NCBI GenBank assembly: GCA_008477525.1
Contig: SPDT01000006.1
Span: forward strand, 1,701,501-1,765,500
Direction of reading: 5' to 3'
Length of the DNA stretch: 64,000 nt
From: Hypomyces perniciosus
Lineage: Eukaryota; Ascomycota; Sordariomycetes; Hypocreales; Hypocreaceae
Shown piece after piece: positions 1 to 11,398 of this stretch (position 1 is its first letter; each line of letters begins with the position of its first letter). The position numbers and the translations under genes were made by a program. Under the pieces are notes generated by a model. The model had not been told where the DNA came from, ran no database searches, and saw nothing but the letters and a program-made list of their open reading frames with translations.

Positions 1-2
1 TT

Positions 3-899
3 TATCTAGTTGCCAAGATCTCTCTCCACACCCAGCAAATATGTGGGCTATCCTGGTCGCCAAATGGGAGGCTATTTGCATCCGGGGGCAACGACAATTT
101 GTGTTGCCTCTTTGATATAGAGGATGTCCTCTCAGAGAGACATGGCTCTGTCCGGAATGGCCATGACAGAGCCAATTGGCCTGGGTGGCATTCGGCAGCT
201 AGAAACACAGATGGTAGTTTGACTGGACATCCAAGGGGTGGTTCTCTTATTGATCGGGGACTCACTGAAAGCAATGCTATTGCCTACGAGAACGATCTGG
301 AGATTCGCTCCGTACGAACATCTCCTGATAGCCTTCGAAACCTCGGCCCTGGGTCAGAGAGATATCGGTGGGTTCACAGTGCTGCGGTCAAGGCTATTGC
401 CTTCTGCCCTTGGAGTGAAGGCCTTGTTGCAACTGGTGGCGGGTCCAATGACAAATGTATTCACTTCTTCCATACGACTTCGGGCGCCGCCCTTGCTACC
501 ATCGCCGTCTCAGCACAAGTGACGTCTCTGATTTGGTCATCAACGAGACGTGAGATCGCAGCCACTTTTGGATATGCTGAGCCAGAGCACCCATACCGGA
601 TTGCTGTTTTTAGTTGGCCTGATTGCAAGCAAGTCGCGGCTATTCCTTGGGAAGGGGAACATCGGGCGCTCTACGCAATCTCTTACCCCAGGGGCCCGTT
701 GGACGCAAGAGAACTGAGCAGCAACCGAGCATGCCAAGAGGAATGCATTGTTGTTGCGGCAAGCGATAAAAGCGTCAAGTTTCATGAAATATGGTCTAAT
801 AAGCGAAAAACAATGGCGGGAGGAGCGGGAATGCTGGGTGGCAGTGATATCCTTGAAGGTCTAGATGGCATTGACAAGGAAGGTGACGTGATTCGCTGA
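3..899 (+). CDS. Cdc20/Fizzy-family APC/C co-activator, Ama1-like (5' end cut by the window)
   Basis: WD40 propeller protein that recruits substrates to the anaphase-promoting complex. The reading frame is open from base 3, so the N-terminus (C-box, first blades) lies outside the window; this is one uninterrupted exon. Visible blades include HTQQICGLSWSPNGRLFASG and, after an insertion of about 90 residues, VKAIAFCPWSEGLVATGGG and SAQVTSLIWSSTRREIAATFG, which follow the Cdc20/Cdh1 pattern. The protein ends in Ile-Arg, the IR tail that docks co-activators on APC/C TPR subunits in this family. The long insertion between blades and the divergent last blade fit the meiotic Ama1 branch better than Cdc20 or Cdh1, but that is inference from memory of the family. 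It converges with the SNARE gene downstream. Confidence 0.82.
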   Translation, partial: YLVAKISLHTQQICGLSWSPNGRLFASGGNDNLCCLFDIEDVLSERHGSVRNGHDRANWPGWHSAARNTDGSLTGHPRGGSLIDRGLTESNAIAYENDLEIRSVRTSPDSLRNLGPGSERYRWVHSAAVKAIAFCPWSEGLVATGGGSNDKCIHFFHTTSGAALATIAVSAQVTSLIWSSTRREIAATFGYAEPEHPYRIAVFSWPDCKQVAAIPWEGEHRALYAISYPRGPLDARELSSNRACQEECIVVAASDKSVKFHEIWSNKRKTMAGGAGMLGGSDILEGLDGIDKEGDVIR

Positions 900-1296
900 G
901 CATCTCGAGCCGGACAGGACATACATATCCTGAAGAGTTATAATGGAGAAACCAGATTGCCAGGCTGAGGATTATTACATTCGGGAAATGACGCCAATAG
1001 CCACGTCTTGGTTGGAATGGAGGCAGTCATGGTGATAGGAGTAATAAGCTGAGAAAACCAGAATGTCCCCAGGATAAGGTGCTCTGGACACCCATCAATT
1101 CATACATGTTGCCCTCTGTTTCCTTGACTCTTGTCTTTGGCACACAATGTAGCGAAAGGAACAAATATAGATCGAACCAAACTCCCCAACGCCAGACCAA
1201 TGCAATGTGCCTACGCTTGCTGCCCGTAACCAGCCCGTAACCGTCACTTACCGCTTGCGTAGGTGAAGGGGAAATAAAGAAAGAATTTTTACCATA
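900..1296. other. Convergent 3' intergenic region
   Basis: About 400 bp between the stop codons of the Ama1-like gene (+) and the SNARE gene (-). It should hold both 3' UTRs. I see no open frame, repeat or RNA gene in it. Confidence 0.6.
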
Positions 1297-2169
1297 TTAT
1301 TTCAGGATGGCAATCAGAAGGACAAGGATGACAATGAGAACAAAGATGGCCGTCATCTGCTTGTTCTCAGCAGCGCCCTTGGCCACCTTGTTTAATGCTC
1401 TTTTTGCCCGGTCCAAGCGACTCTGGTGGCGGTCGGCGATGTTATCGACCTCATCTAACATCGCGACGTGGCTTTCCAGTTCGTCCCCGATTTGCATGCT
1501 CAGCTCTCTTTGCCGGCCAACAGACTCGCCGAGGCGATCGAGGTGGTCGTCCTGCTCCTGCAGGATCTGAGTGTGATACTGGTGTAGCTGTTGATTCGTC
1601 ATGTTCGTGGCCTGATCACTGTAACCTGGGGAGGCATCGGGATCATCGCGGTAGCGGCCGAAGAGCTCCTGCGTCGGAGATGGAGGCGTGTCACTGAACC
1701 GCACGGTCTTTGACTTGCGACCGGCCACAGAAGTTGAGGTAGAGGCCGAGGCATCGAGGGAGAAAGTCGAAGTGGGCTCGTCGGAGGCAGAATGATCGAT
1801 TGCGGCTACGCTGGAGAAGCCGTGGAACTGAGATATTAGACCGTCATATTGCTTCCGAAGGGCGGGTAGGGATTCAACAATGGTTTCGGTAGCCCTGGAG
1901 TTGCATCGATGTCAGCAAAATGCACCGAAATTATGACTGCATGGATCTATATCAGCGTGGGGGCAAACGAACTTTTGATCGCCGGCTTGCTCCAGCCGGG
2001 CACTCTCTTGCTCTAGAGAAGCAAGACCGTCACGGAACTGGTCCAGTGAGCGCGATATGTGTTCATCCTGGGAGTCGCTGTCAAGGCCCAAATTCTGGGC
2101 GCGTTGCCGCTCAAGCAGGGAGAGTTTTATGTGGTCGGCGAGCAGGAAGAGCTGGTTCGGCTTAGACAT
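1297..2169 (-). CDS. Qc-SNARE, syntaxin 8/Syn8-like
   Basis: Membrane fusion protein of the endosomal/vacuolar pathway. Two exons on the minus strand: 2169-1973 and 1894-1297, with an intron at 1972-1895 (donor GTTCGT, acceptor CCAG) that keeps the frame; the product is 264 aa. The N-terminus starts MSKPNQLFLLADHIKLSLLE and carries a helical region. A SNARE heptad region runs from about residue 175 to 240, with a glutamine in the central IGDELESH stretch, and ends in one hydrophobic anchor (IFVLIVILVLLIAIL) that makes it a tail-anchored protein. The ATG at 2169 is the first in frame. The non-consensus donor GTTCGT is slightly unusual, but the splice restores an open frame through both exons. 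The assignment to Syn8 rather than another Qc-SNARE rests on architecture. Confidence 0.85.
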
Positions 2170-2783
2170 TGCGCTTGGTAAATGGCTTTTGATAAGTTGA
2201 AGTCGGCGGCGGTGATATGAAGGTCAATAAACTGGAAGGGAATTGTTGCATGTGCCTTGTTGCTTATGGGATAACTACTTAGGTAGTACGGAGTACTACT
2301 CCGACTACCAATGTACTCCGTATAGTAATTGCCTAATTCGGGTTGTTAGAGGGTACCCCTTAAGCTACTATAACAGAAGCGGGAATGTTGTATCTAGTTA
2401 CTACGAAGGTAACGACCACCATGCCGCCGCTGTGAACAGCCTTGATCCCCAAGCACAAAAGGGGTTTAATACCAGCAATTAATACATTCTCGAATTAATA
2501 AAGGACAGGAACCTTATTGTTAGCCAAGCCTAGGCCAATCCTACTAGTACTGCTATACATTACGTATCACATGCAAATTCTGCTAGTTAGGAATCATAAA
2601 TAATACATTGCCTTGCTTTCTGACTTGGTACTCCCTAGCCACCACCAGCCTTTGTTTCCCACCAGAACCATGCAATACACAAGAGCAACTCTGTAATAGC
2701 AACGTGTAGCAGAAAAGAAGCTACCTTCAAACGGACCAAGATGAAAATGAAACAATAATTTAAAACAGAGAAGAACACCATGA
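2170..2783. promoter_or_regulatory. Intergenic region with TACGGAGTA motifs
   Basis: About 610 bp upstream of the SNARE start and downstream of the hypothetical gene, both on the minus strand. It contains TACGGAGTA at 2287-2295 and its reverse complement at 2314-2322, separated by a short GTA-rich spacer. Otherwise AT-rich without an open frame I would defend. Confidence 0.5.
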
Positions 2784-3647
2784 TTAATCCAGGTTCATAT
2801 CCGTATCTGCTGGTAGTAATTCGATGTGGACATCATTAAGGCGTGGAGACTCAGCACTGAAAAGCGTCTCAACACCATCGAAATTTGGTGGCGTGCGTTG
2901 TAGATTTTGGAGTGCGCCATTGGTGTCTCGGCTCACTAGCCGGGCTTGTCGCAAGTCTTCGGTAAATAGGAAGAAGCCCTCAGAAGTCTCAACTAGGTAC
3001 GACTGGAGGCCCTTGCTTTCGACAAGGATATGGACGTTAGAGAGCGGATAGTGATTCTCAATAAACCGAGCCCATCCTCGGGCTGCCGCCTGAATATGAT
3101 CTTCGTTGCTAATCTTTCTCCAGCCGATACCAAGGTGGAGGGTGAAGGCATCAATCACAGGTTCTCCGACGTTATTGGTAGGCATCCCAGTTGTTGTTAT
3201 TTTCGACGGCATATGATGGTTGCCAAGATCCATTCTCTGGGACTTGTGACTTCTCAATTCCGGATAATCTGTCGACTGAGGGCGAGCTTTCTCTTGAATC
3301 GTACTTTTCTCCTCGAGCCACGTACCCGATTGGCTACTCGCCTCGGCGACATAACCCGTACCTGGCTTGATGAGAACCATCCCTTCACCATACACCCAGC
3401 CCTCTTGTGAGTTGTGGGTTGATAAGGTTGGCGCGTCGGGTTCAAGATTGAGTGAGGCCTCATCACGGGAGCGTTTCCTGCCAATAGAAAGTGGGGGGCG
3501 ATGTAAGGTGGATGACAAGCTTTGGGAAGATATCGACGAATGCTGGTGTGCGAAAGCTGCCATGGCTAGCGGATTCCGATGGGGAGGCTGTGGGGAAATG
3601 GCAAGCACTGGAGAGGCGGGAGAGAATTGTCGCGGAAAGGCTGGCAT
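2784..3647 (-). CDS. Protein of unknown function (287 aa)
   Basis: I do not recognise a named family. The frame extends upstream of the ATG, but just before it the minus strand reads CTAAC, then a T-rich tract, then CCCAG, a good branch site and acceptor near 3677. A 5'-UTR intron therefore probably ends there and the ATG at 3647 (context GACAATGCC) is the likely start; no ATG is visible in the CT-rich leader further up. The first 150 residues are low complexity (Ser, Pro, His), with a basic RKRSR patch that could be a nuclear signal. The last 110 residues look folded (for example DAFTLHLGIGWRKISNEDHI and GWARFIENHYPLSNVHILVE) and are the part to use for homology search. No signal peptide or membrane segment is seen. 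Confidence 0.65.
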   Translation of the reverse strand: MPAFPRQFSPASPVLAISPQPPHRNPLAMAAFAHQHSSISSQSLSSTLHRPPLSIGRKRSRDEASLNLEPDAPTLSTHNSQEGWVYGEGMVLIKPGTGYVAEASSQSGTWLEEKSTIQEKARPQSTDYPELRSHKSQRMDLGNHHMPSKITTTGMPTNNVGEPVIDAFTLHLGIGWRKISNEDHIQAAARGWARFIENHYPLSNVHILVESKGLQSYLVETSEGFFLFTEDLRQARLVSRDTNGALQNLQRTPPNFDGVETLFSAESPRLNDVHIELLPADTDMNLD

Positions 3648-4748
3648 TGTCGAGCAATATGGATGTGGTAATGACTGGGAATAATACAAAATAAAAGAAT
3701 CAGTTAGTAGCTAGTAATTTCACAAACCAAAGGTCAGTATGATCAAATTGACGTCTCTAGGCGGATGACCGAGTGCCGATTCGCAAAACTGTACGACTAC
3801 TGCTAAGTAGTATGAGATTGGCAAAGCGGATGCGTGTAATTGATGCCAAAACAATGCAGGAGAATCGGTGTGATGAAGGGCGGTGAAGTATGACTTGTGT
3901 GTGTACCGGAAAGGTTGGTAAAGAGATGCGTATAAGTTTGTCTGGAGGAAAGCGCGAGGATGATAAGAGCTGGGTGATGAATGACAGATGAGATGGGCGC
4001 TGGGGTCAGAGCTTAATACTATGCGGCAGTTCGCATGCGACTAAGAACAAATTTGTGGAGAGGAAGAAGTAAAGGTGGAGATAGAACCTGGAGATCAAGA
4101 GATGCTGTTAGCAGCATGGATTCGGAGGGGAATAAGTTCATTCCGTGAAAGTCAGTTGTCCCGCTTTTCCTCCAGGTCAGCTCCCCAAGGTACCTATATA
4201 CATTACCTTAGGTATAGGTACTTCTATGCTGTATGCTTTATATCATATGTACTATATCCTTAAGGGGTACATATTAGTAAATATCCATGAAATACAATAG
4301 CTACCTCTAAAGGGATTTAGTAATGATCTTACAATAGATTACCCCGAAAATACTAGGCAAATCTTTTCTATATTTTAAAGTACTAATCTAAAAGTATATA
4401 GCTATATATATACTTTGTACCTGGTATATCTACTAACTTGTTAGGTGTAACCTTAATACTATCTAGTACCTACCTGTACCCTAGTAGTACCCTAGTAGTA
4501 CCCTAGTAGCAGTACATATCAGTCAATATTAATAGGTACCTTGTATCTAGGACAACTGGAAGAGGTACCTGCCCACAAGCAGCAACATGTATCTGTACGG
4601 CACTCCCAACGTGATACCTGAACGGTACCCCGTACTTTACCTGGGTGTTGTCTGCATCGCGTATGGCAGACTCTCCATCGTCATCCTGTCCCTTCGGGAG
4701 TCTGCCCATCATTCTCAAGGAGCGGCCTCGTGCTCCTTGTCTATCAAC
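3648..4748. promoter_or_regulatory. Divergent promoter between the unknown gene and the PDK1-like kinase
   Basis: 1.1 kb separating two divergent start codons. The side next to the minus-strand gene is pyrimidine-rich on that strand, as is usual for fungal leaders. The side next to the kinase (4180-4560) turns AT-rich and is full of short TAGTA, GGTACC and TACCT words. An open frame from 4587 runs into the kinase but starts inside this low-complexity stretch, so I do not count it as coding. Confidence 0.5.
4478..4509. repeat. Tandem 11-bp repeat, three copies
   Basis: Three head-to-tail copies of ACCCTAGTAGT lie about 240 bp upstream of the kinase start codon. The copies are identical except for the truncated last one. 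Confidence 0.85.
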
Positions 4749-7138
4749 ATGAATGGGGACCTAAGTCTCTCACAGGCTCTTGGTGGATTACGAATAGCCA
4801 ACCCTGACGATGCTGGAGAAGCTGCCAACGTTGCCTCTGTCCAGGAAAGGTCAAACACACCCGCAGCCGCGAACACGAGTCAAGACGCAGTCAAGCCTAC
4901 AACAACAGAACCCCAAAAGATCGACAATGTTGCACACGCTGTCCACGCTCACTCCCAGCCTGACTTGGTGAGGCTACCAGCTCCCGATACGCCCGTCGCA
5001 AAAGATGCCTCGTCTCCATCCCCTAGGCCCGCCTATCCTGTCCGTGAGCCGAGTCAGAGACATCAGTTATATCCCTCGACTCAACAGATGCCATCTACGT
5101 CCAGCAACAACGGCGGCGGTCCTGTGCTTCCGCGAAGGACTTCCAGGGGTGGCGGCGGCGGCTACACATCACTTCCCACCAATCCCCAACCTTTCGCAGG
5201 AGACGCCCCTGTCCCTGCGACTAGCGAGGAGTGGAAAGACCGAGGCGCTGCTGTTGGTGTGCGGCGAGAGCTGGATGCAAGCGGCCGCCCTATCGTTCGA
5301 CAAATCAAGAAGGGAGTCCGTGATTTCTCTTTTGGTCGCGTTCTCGGCGAGGGATCATACAGTACCGTCTATCTGGCCACCGACCGTCAAACACTCAAAG
5401 AGTATGCCATCAAAGTTCTGGAAAAGAGGCATATTATCAAAGAAAAGAAGATAAAATATGTCAACATCGAGAAGAATACCCTCAACCGTCTCACAGAGCA
5501 CCCGGGCATCGTTCGCCTTTACTACACTTTCCAGGACGAAACTTCGCTTTACTATGTGCTTGATCTGTGCAGTGGTGGCGAGCTGCTCGGTGTGCTCAAG
5601 AGGACAGGTACCTTCGACGTTGATTGTGTGAGATACTATGGTGCCCAGATTCTCGACGCGATAGATTACATGCATTCGCGAGGCGTCATACATCGTGACC
5701 TGAAGCCCGAAAATGTTCTTCTTGACGATCAAATGCACGTCAAGATTACTGATTTTGGAACTGCAAAGCTCCTCAGTGATCCACGTGGTCCTAAGGATCC
5801 AAACCTTGAGGACCGAGGCCGAGGAGTACCGGATTCGGACAACCGGGACGGCGAGGATGGCCGTGCGGCCTCTTTCGTAGGAACAGCCGAATACGTGAGC
5901 CCCGAGCTCCTTACACACAAGAATGCCTGCAAGGCTAGCGATCTGTGGGCCTTTGGATGCATTCTCTATCAACTGTTAGCTGGGAGACCGCCCTTCAAGG
6001 CTGGCAGTGAGTACTTGACGTTTCAGAAAATTGTCAATTTAGAATATGAGTTTCCTTCTGGTTTCCCACCTTCGGCGCGGGATTTGGTCGAGCGATGTCT
6101 GGTGCTTGATCCAGCTAGGAGGCTGACTATAGAGCACATCAAGAACCACGAGTTCTTCAACGGACAGCAATTTGGAAGATTTCTCTGGAGAATGAAGGCG
6201 CCGAGGTTGCGACCATACATCCCTCTCACCCAAGAACCCACAATCATTCAACTCAACAATTTCGCGGCCAATTCCACCTCCAACTCCCGAACACAAGCGC
6301 AATCTCAATCACAACCTAATGCCTCTAACGGAAACAACCGCCCAGCTCGCATTATTACTGAGTTGCCGCCGCCGACTCAACTAGATATTGAGTGGTCCCC
6401 GGTCCTCACGAAAAACAACGAGCGTATTTTGAAGCTCGGGGACTTGATGGTCGTTTCAACCCCGTTGCCTAGTGGATCCAACGGGAAAGGTCCCGATGAA
6501 GGCCATAGGAAGCTATCCCGGTTCTTTGGGGGGAGCACGACCAAAAAAAGACAACGCCTTGTCATGGTGACCTCAAGTGGCCGCATCTTGCTCGCTCCAG
6601 CCGGTGGCGAAGAGAAGCGGGCAAAGCAGGAGCTCTCCCTCTTATCATCGGATACTTCGTGGAGAAGCCAACAAGACGCTAAAGGGCAACTTGTATGGTG
6701 TCTGGATACGGTAAGGTTTACCTTTTGCTCTTCTCTTTTCTCTCTTTTCCTTCCTTTCTTACAAAAAGGCTTCCGACTCACACTTTCATTTTATAGGGTG
6801 GACAACATTTTACTTTCGAAGAGATGAAGACATCATCAAATTCAGACGGTGGTCGTGCCTTCGCTGAAGAGTGGATCGAGAGCTTAGAACGGGCGAGAGA
6901 TCTAGCAATTTCGCAGAACCCTGCATCGGATAACGCCTTTGCAGACATGCCTTCAGCAGTATCAAGTCCATCAAGCACTTTGGGGGGTCGAGGCAACTAT
7001 CCCGATGGCTTTACGGTTGGTGATCGATCTGCCCGCGGTCATCTGAGCAAAAGCCAAGCAAGCCTCGATGAGTCCACACCAAAAAAGAATCGTTTCAGCA
7101 AAAGGCAATCACGAAACGGCCTAGGGCCCGCCTTCTAG
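4749..7138 (+). CDS. PDK1/Pkh-type AGC kinase (phosphoinositide-dependent kinase)
   Basis: Master serine/threonine kinase that phosphorylates activation loops of other AGC kinases (Ypk, Pkc1 and Sch9 types in fungi). Exons 4749-6710 and 6797-7138; the intron 6711-6796 starts GTAAGG and ends ATAG; 767 aa. The kinase domain spans about residues 192-470: glycine loop LGEGSYSTV, K222 in YAIK, HRD at 315-317, DFG at 335-337. The activation loop ends SFVGTAEYVSPE with S375 in the position of the PDK1 autophosphorylation site. A charged insertion of about 30 residues (RGPKDPNLEDRGRG...) lies between DFG and that loop. The C-terminal part after residue 530 resembles the PDK1 PH domain and continues across the intron. 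The N-terminal 190 residues are Ser/Pro/Gly-rich. I chose the ATG at 4749 because the upstream frame is low-complexity intergenic DNA. Confidence 0.92.
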
Positions 7139-7944
7139 TGCAAAACAAGGCGACACTTTGGGAATCTTGCTGGAGGCGGGATCATCTTCATCCTAGGATA
7201 TGTTGCCTCTAATCCGTCAAGATCGGTATGATCATGGCACTCACAGCGAGGCGCACTCCCAAGGATTTCGCTTCTGTTATAGGAACAGTGTGTCTTCTTT
7301 TTTCCTCGTCTTCCTCTCTCATTTTTAATTTTTCTTCTCTGAGCATTGAATGGCGGGATCGTACCAGTCAAGAGCTGACTGACGTGCATTAGAATATGGT
7401 AGCTGGTGTACTTGGGTTGTCATTCCTCACTTTGATGACTCAATCAATGCGTCTTTTCTCTTAGCCCAGTAGATAAACGTAGCTGCTTGTTGAGCTGGGT
7501 AAGGTCTCGACTTGGAGAGACCTGGATCAAATGCCCTGGATGGTTCAGTGTTTGTTGGGCGGTACTTTGATAGTTCCGTCCATGGAATGACAGCTTACAT
7601 TCGAGAGGAAGTGTGCATGCATGTTAGTTTTGCGTTTGCACCATTATTCGTTGAAGGGGCCACAGTTGCAAGGTAATATAGGATCTAGGTCGTCACAGCA
7701 CGCATTTTGGGAATACTACTTGAGCATAAAAGTATTAACATGCGGTTAATTAAAAAAAATTACCTCTCTGTTTCTAAATCATAGACGTGCGAGTCAACAC
7801 GCGAAAACCGGGTTGGGAAGATCACGTGATATCGAAAGATAGATCATGGTGTCTTCGCGATGTGACACGACGCGGTGCGTTAGCCATCGTTCCACTAACA
7901 CACAATTGCTGGACCCATACGGGACCTGCGGCCACATAGAAAAC
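7139..7944. other. Intergenic region, kinase to SWIB gene
   Basis: About 800 bp between two plus-strand genes. It includes a pyrimidine-rich run at about 7287-7340 and a short hairpin (GGTCTC / GAGACC) near 7503-7522. No open frame or RNA gene is supported. Confidence 0.5.
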
Positions 7945-9654
7945 ATGCAGCCGCAATATCGCGCATACGCGCAACAGGCGCCGCAAAGATCGCCCCATGC
8001 GCCGAATCAACGTCGTGGAGGAATCGGTACGCCAGCTTCTCTATTTCAAGTCCTTTCGGAACCCTCTCGCTGATCCAGCCCCAAGGTCCCATGATGTCTT
8101 CAGGGCCACATCCCTCTGTCCCTCTCACTCAAGCCCAAATAGCCCAGCAACAACAGGCCCAGGCGCATGCCAGTGAACTAGCCAAACGCCGGAGCCGCAA
8201 AGCCACCGACAAAAACATTCCCGATGGCGTCGAGGACTGCATTATCGACCCGGAAGCTGTGAAGCGATATGGAGAGATGAGGGAGGTTGAGAGATTGCTC
8301 GACGCTACAACAACTCGGAAACGACTAGACGTATTCGACAGTGCGAAGCGTAATACCAAGGTTTGTTATTATCCATTCCCAGCCCTCCCATCTATTGCTA
8401 ACAAGATTTCAGCAGCGCAAAACACTTCGAATCTGGATCAGCAATACCGTCGAGGATCAGATCTGGCAGGGGAATGGCCTCAATGTAGACTCGTTTGATT
8501 TCACGCCAGCTATGGAAGCATCCTATCGCGTGAAAATCGAAGGCCATCTCCTGGATGACGTCGAAGGTGACGAGATGAATGAGGAGTGTAAAAAGCCTGA
8601 AGATCCTGATGTCGCTTCCACTGCCGTCGCAAACAAGATGGAAGAAGACGATGCTTCAGCCCGAAAGCCTAAGACAACAGTGTCAAGTCACAGCAAGCCT
8701 AGGTTCTCGCAACTTTTTCAGGCCCTCTCAGTTGACTTTGACCGTTCTCGTTTTCGCAATGGCGCGGAACAGAGTGTGGAGTGGAAGAAACCCGACTCTT
8801 CTTTGCGAAACCAAACGGCGTCTACCTTGCCTGCTGCGGCCGACTTCGACGAGCTTACGTTCAAACGCAATGGCGATGAAAATATGAATATTACTATTAA
8901 TCTCTACCGACACGAAGTGCCTGAACGATACCAGCTTAGTGCCGAGCTGGCAGATGTCGTCGATATGCCTGAAGCAACACAGCAAGAAGCAGTAATGGCA
9001 CTTTGGGAATATATTCGGCTATCGGGTTTGCAGGAGGACGAAGAAAAGCGAAATTTTCGTTGTGATGATCTTTTGAAGAAGGTCAGTACAACCAACCACA
9101 CCCTTTATAGTCAGATCTATGTGGGGATTGGCTAACACTTGCTTTAGATCATTGGACGAGACGCAGGTGGCATTCCCATGCTCAATGAGTATGTAATGCC
9201 GCACCTCCACCCCCTACCTCCAATTACTCTACCATACACCATTCGCGTGGATGAGGAATTCCATAGAAATCCTCAGCCCACTGTGTATGATGTTCAGGTT
9301 TTGGTGGAAGACCCATCGCGGGCTGCACTGCGACCTCTGATAAGCAATCCCCAGTATGCGGGCATGCTCAAAGAGGTCACCGCGTTAGACGATCAATTGG
9401 CCAGGCTTGTGCAGGCAATTTCTTTGTCTAAAGCTAAACACTCTTTTTTCGCATCCCTAAGTGAGGATCCCGCCAATTTTGTAAAGAGTTGGCTTAGTTC
9501 CCAGAAACGCGATCTTGAAATTATCATGGGTGAGGCAGCAAGCGGTTGCGAGAACGTCACCGGTGATGAATGGCGACGAGGCGGAAGCAATAGTGTCTGG
9601 GCCTCTCAGAATGCTCGGGAGAGTGTCAATGTTTTATTATCGAGACAGCGCTGA
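7945..9654 (+). CDS. ssr3: SWIB-domain subunit of SWI/SNF and RSC (Ssr3/Rsc6/BAF60 family)
   Basis: Chromatin remodelling subunit, nuclear. Four exons: 7945-8026, 8086-8360, 8413-9081, 9148-9654; 510 aa. The first acceptor is CCAAG at 8085, not the nearer CCAG, because only that choice yields GGIGPMMSSGPHPS and keeps the frame. The third exon could also start at 8416 (one codon shorter), since CAGCAG offers two acceptors. Conserved stretches are AKRRSRKATDKNIPDGVEDC, TLRIWISNTVEDQIWQGNGL, and the SWIB fold from about residue 278 to 365 (ELADVVDMPEATQQEAVMALW ... CDDLLKK|IIGRDAGGIPM, split by the last intron). The C-terminal part is helical and ends SVNVLLSRQR. It is convergent with hymA. Confidence 0.9.
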
Positions 9655-10091
9655 AGCCCAGGATGTTACTGGTGCAAGCCGGTTAGGAGTTGTGGTTTCA
9701 ACAAGGTCTGTTTTTTCATTATGTGGTAATGGGTGGGCGTTGGCGAGAGCGGGTACAATAACAACACATCACAATCCGTCCAGTTAGAAGGACAATAGAG
9801 GGGAGACTCGGGGAACGCTGCCTAAATCTACGTTTGGCTTTGGTTAATGGGACAGCCACATATGCATGACGCATGGTGATAACTTGCGATATTGTGAGAT
9901 AGTCAGCTGTGTAACAAGAGCCCCAATGTTATCGTAATCCGCTATGACCGACAATGATCTGAACAACGCCCCAGGAAATTAACCAGCAAGAGCAACCCTA
10001 TCAAAGTACAACCAGCGCCTATGTGTTTATTCGTATAATCATGTATTAGGTTGAAAGCAGATAAATCCCCTGATCTCCCCGGGCAGTGTCG
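9655..10091. other. Convergent 3' intergenic region
   Basis: About 440 bp between the stop codons of the SWIB gene (+) and hymA (-). Presumably the two 3' UTRs; nothing else seen. Confidence 0.55.
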
Positions 10092-11398
10092 TTATCGCTG
10101 AGGAGCCACCGGGCTTGGGGGCATATTTCGAATTTGCTTTATCAAGAACTCCCGTTCATCAATGAATTGTTCATCATCGGTACGATCCTCCAAGAAATGC
10201 CCGAGAAAGGTGAGAAGCTTTTCGCGGTTCATGAGCAGGATCTTCTGAACAGCGATAGATTTGTGTGGATTCGCCACGAAGACTTTGAATACGTGGAAAC
10301 CTTCGTATTGGACCATTTTCCTATCGTCTCGGAGCAAATTCATGCATATCTTTAGATGCTCCCCGCGGTCGACGTACGCTGTCATGACACTGTAGTTGGA
10401 ACGATCCAGAAGTATTTCGCCGAGGAGCTTAATGGATTGACGTTTGGTGACGTAGCTATTTGATTGCACCAATATGTTGTTGTACTTGTCAAAGAAAAGG
10501 TCGAAGTTGGTGGAAAGATATTTTGGAACTAAATCTTTGTGTCGTGTCAGGAGTTCCTAGCAGCCGTTAGTATCGTTGTTCATCTAACAACAGTAAAAGC
10601 CAAGGAGTTCCTAACTCGAAAAGTCGTGAAAGCATCCGCAGCAACCTCGAAGGAGCTCTTGTTTATCCAGTCGAAGAATCTCCAAAATACTCCTCTTCCG
10701 CTCTGTGGTCGATCTCGATCAATGGCGTTAAGCCCTTTGGAACTGGAGCCTGGTTCATCGCCATCGTCGTATAAAATGATAGCAGCAGCAGCCTCGTTCT
10801 TGAGGAGTTCCCGCAGAACTGACCCTGCCGGCGTGGCGCTTTCCTTATGGTCGTAGGCTCGGCACAGCTCGACGAGAACTTGTGGGCGGTTGCAGACCAC
10901 ATATGATAGAGCAAGAGGGTCACTCTTGGGGGCTGCTGCAGCCGGCCGGAAACGGAAGACGTAGGAAAAGATGACTTGAGCATCCTTCCGGGATTCAAAG
11001 GGTAGTCGGTATAGGTTGGTCGCAAGGAGATGGAGAAGATCTTCGTCAATAAGGCCGGTGACTAGCTGGTAGATCTGCTCGGGTGAGCTGTCGGTCTCTT
11101 CCGTCATGTTAACGCACCAACAGGAGCAGCTTAGGGGGGAGAGGGAGAAAAGCGAGGCAAGGGCGAGATTGAAGTTTCATACCTTGAGTGCCCTGAAGAA
11201 CGACTTTCATCTGACTGAGCACACGAGCGAGCTCTTCGGCCTGGTGATGTTAGAGGAGACTACCAAAGCGCTAATGAGAGTTCGATGACCTACTTTGGAC
11301 GCTCCATTGGGACCTTCGAGCTTCGAAATATGCTCGCGAGCTTGCCGGGGAAGATCAGCAGCTGCTCGAGACCTAACTCTACCAAACAAGAAAGACAT
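10092..11398 (-). CDS. hymA: Mo25-family scaffold protein HymA (Hym1/Cab39)
   Basis: Armadillo-like scaffold that activates a GCK/Ste20-type kinase in the morphogenesis (RAM) network; in Aspergillus nidulans it is needed for conidiophore development. Four exons on the minus strand: 11398-11294, 11240-11183, 11097-10616, 10556-10092; 369 aa, the usual family length. The N-terminus MSFLFGRVRSRAAADLPRQA and the core stretches LPFESRKDAQVIFSYV, FFDWINKSSFEVAADAFTTF and VTKRQSIKLLGEILLDRSNY are Mo25 hallmarks. The third exon starts at AG|AGACC within an ATGACGG sequence; an ATG at 11107 is intronic in this model. The third intron (10615-10557) has a repeat at its borders, described in the findings. 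It converges with the SWIB gene and diverges from the isoleucyl-tRNA synthetase. Confidence 0.93.

Noticed and set aside
4587..4748. Upstream extension of the PDK1-like kinase by 54 codons
   Set aside because: The extra part is translated from the TAGTACC-rich intergenic repeat region; the ATG at 4749 is better placed.
7503..7522. Hairpin GGTCTC/GAGACC as a tRNA or terminator
   Set aside because: Six-base stem only; no tRNA boxes or T-run follow.
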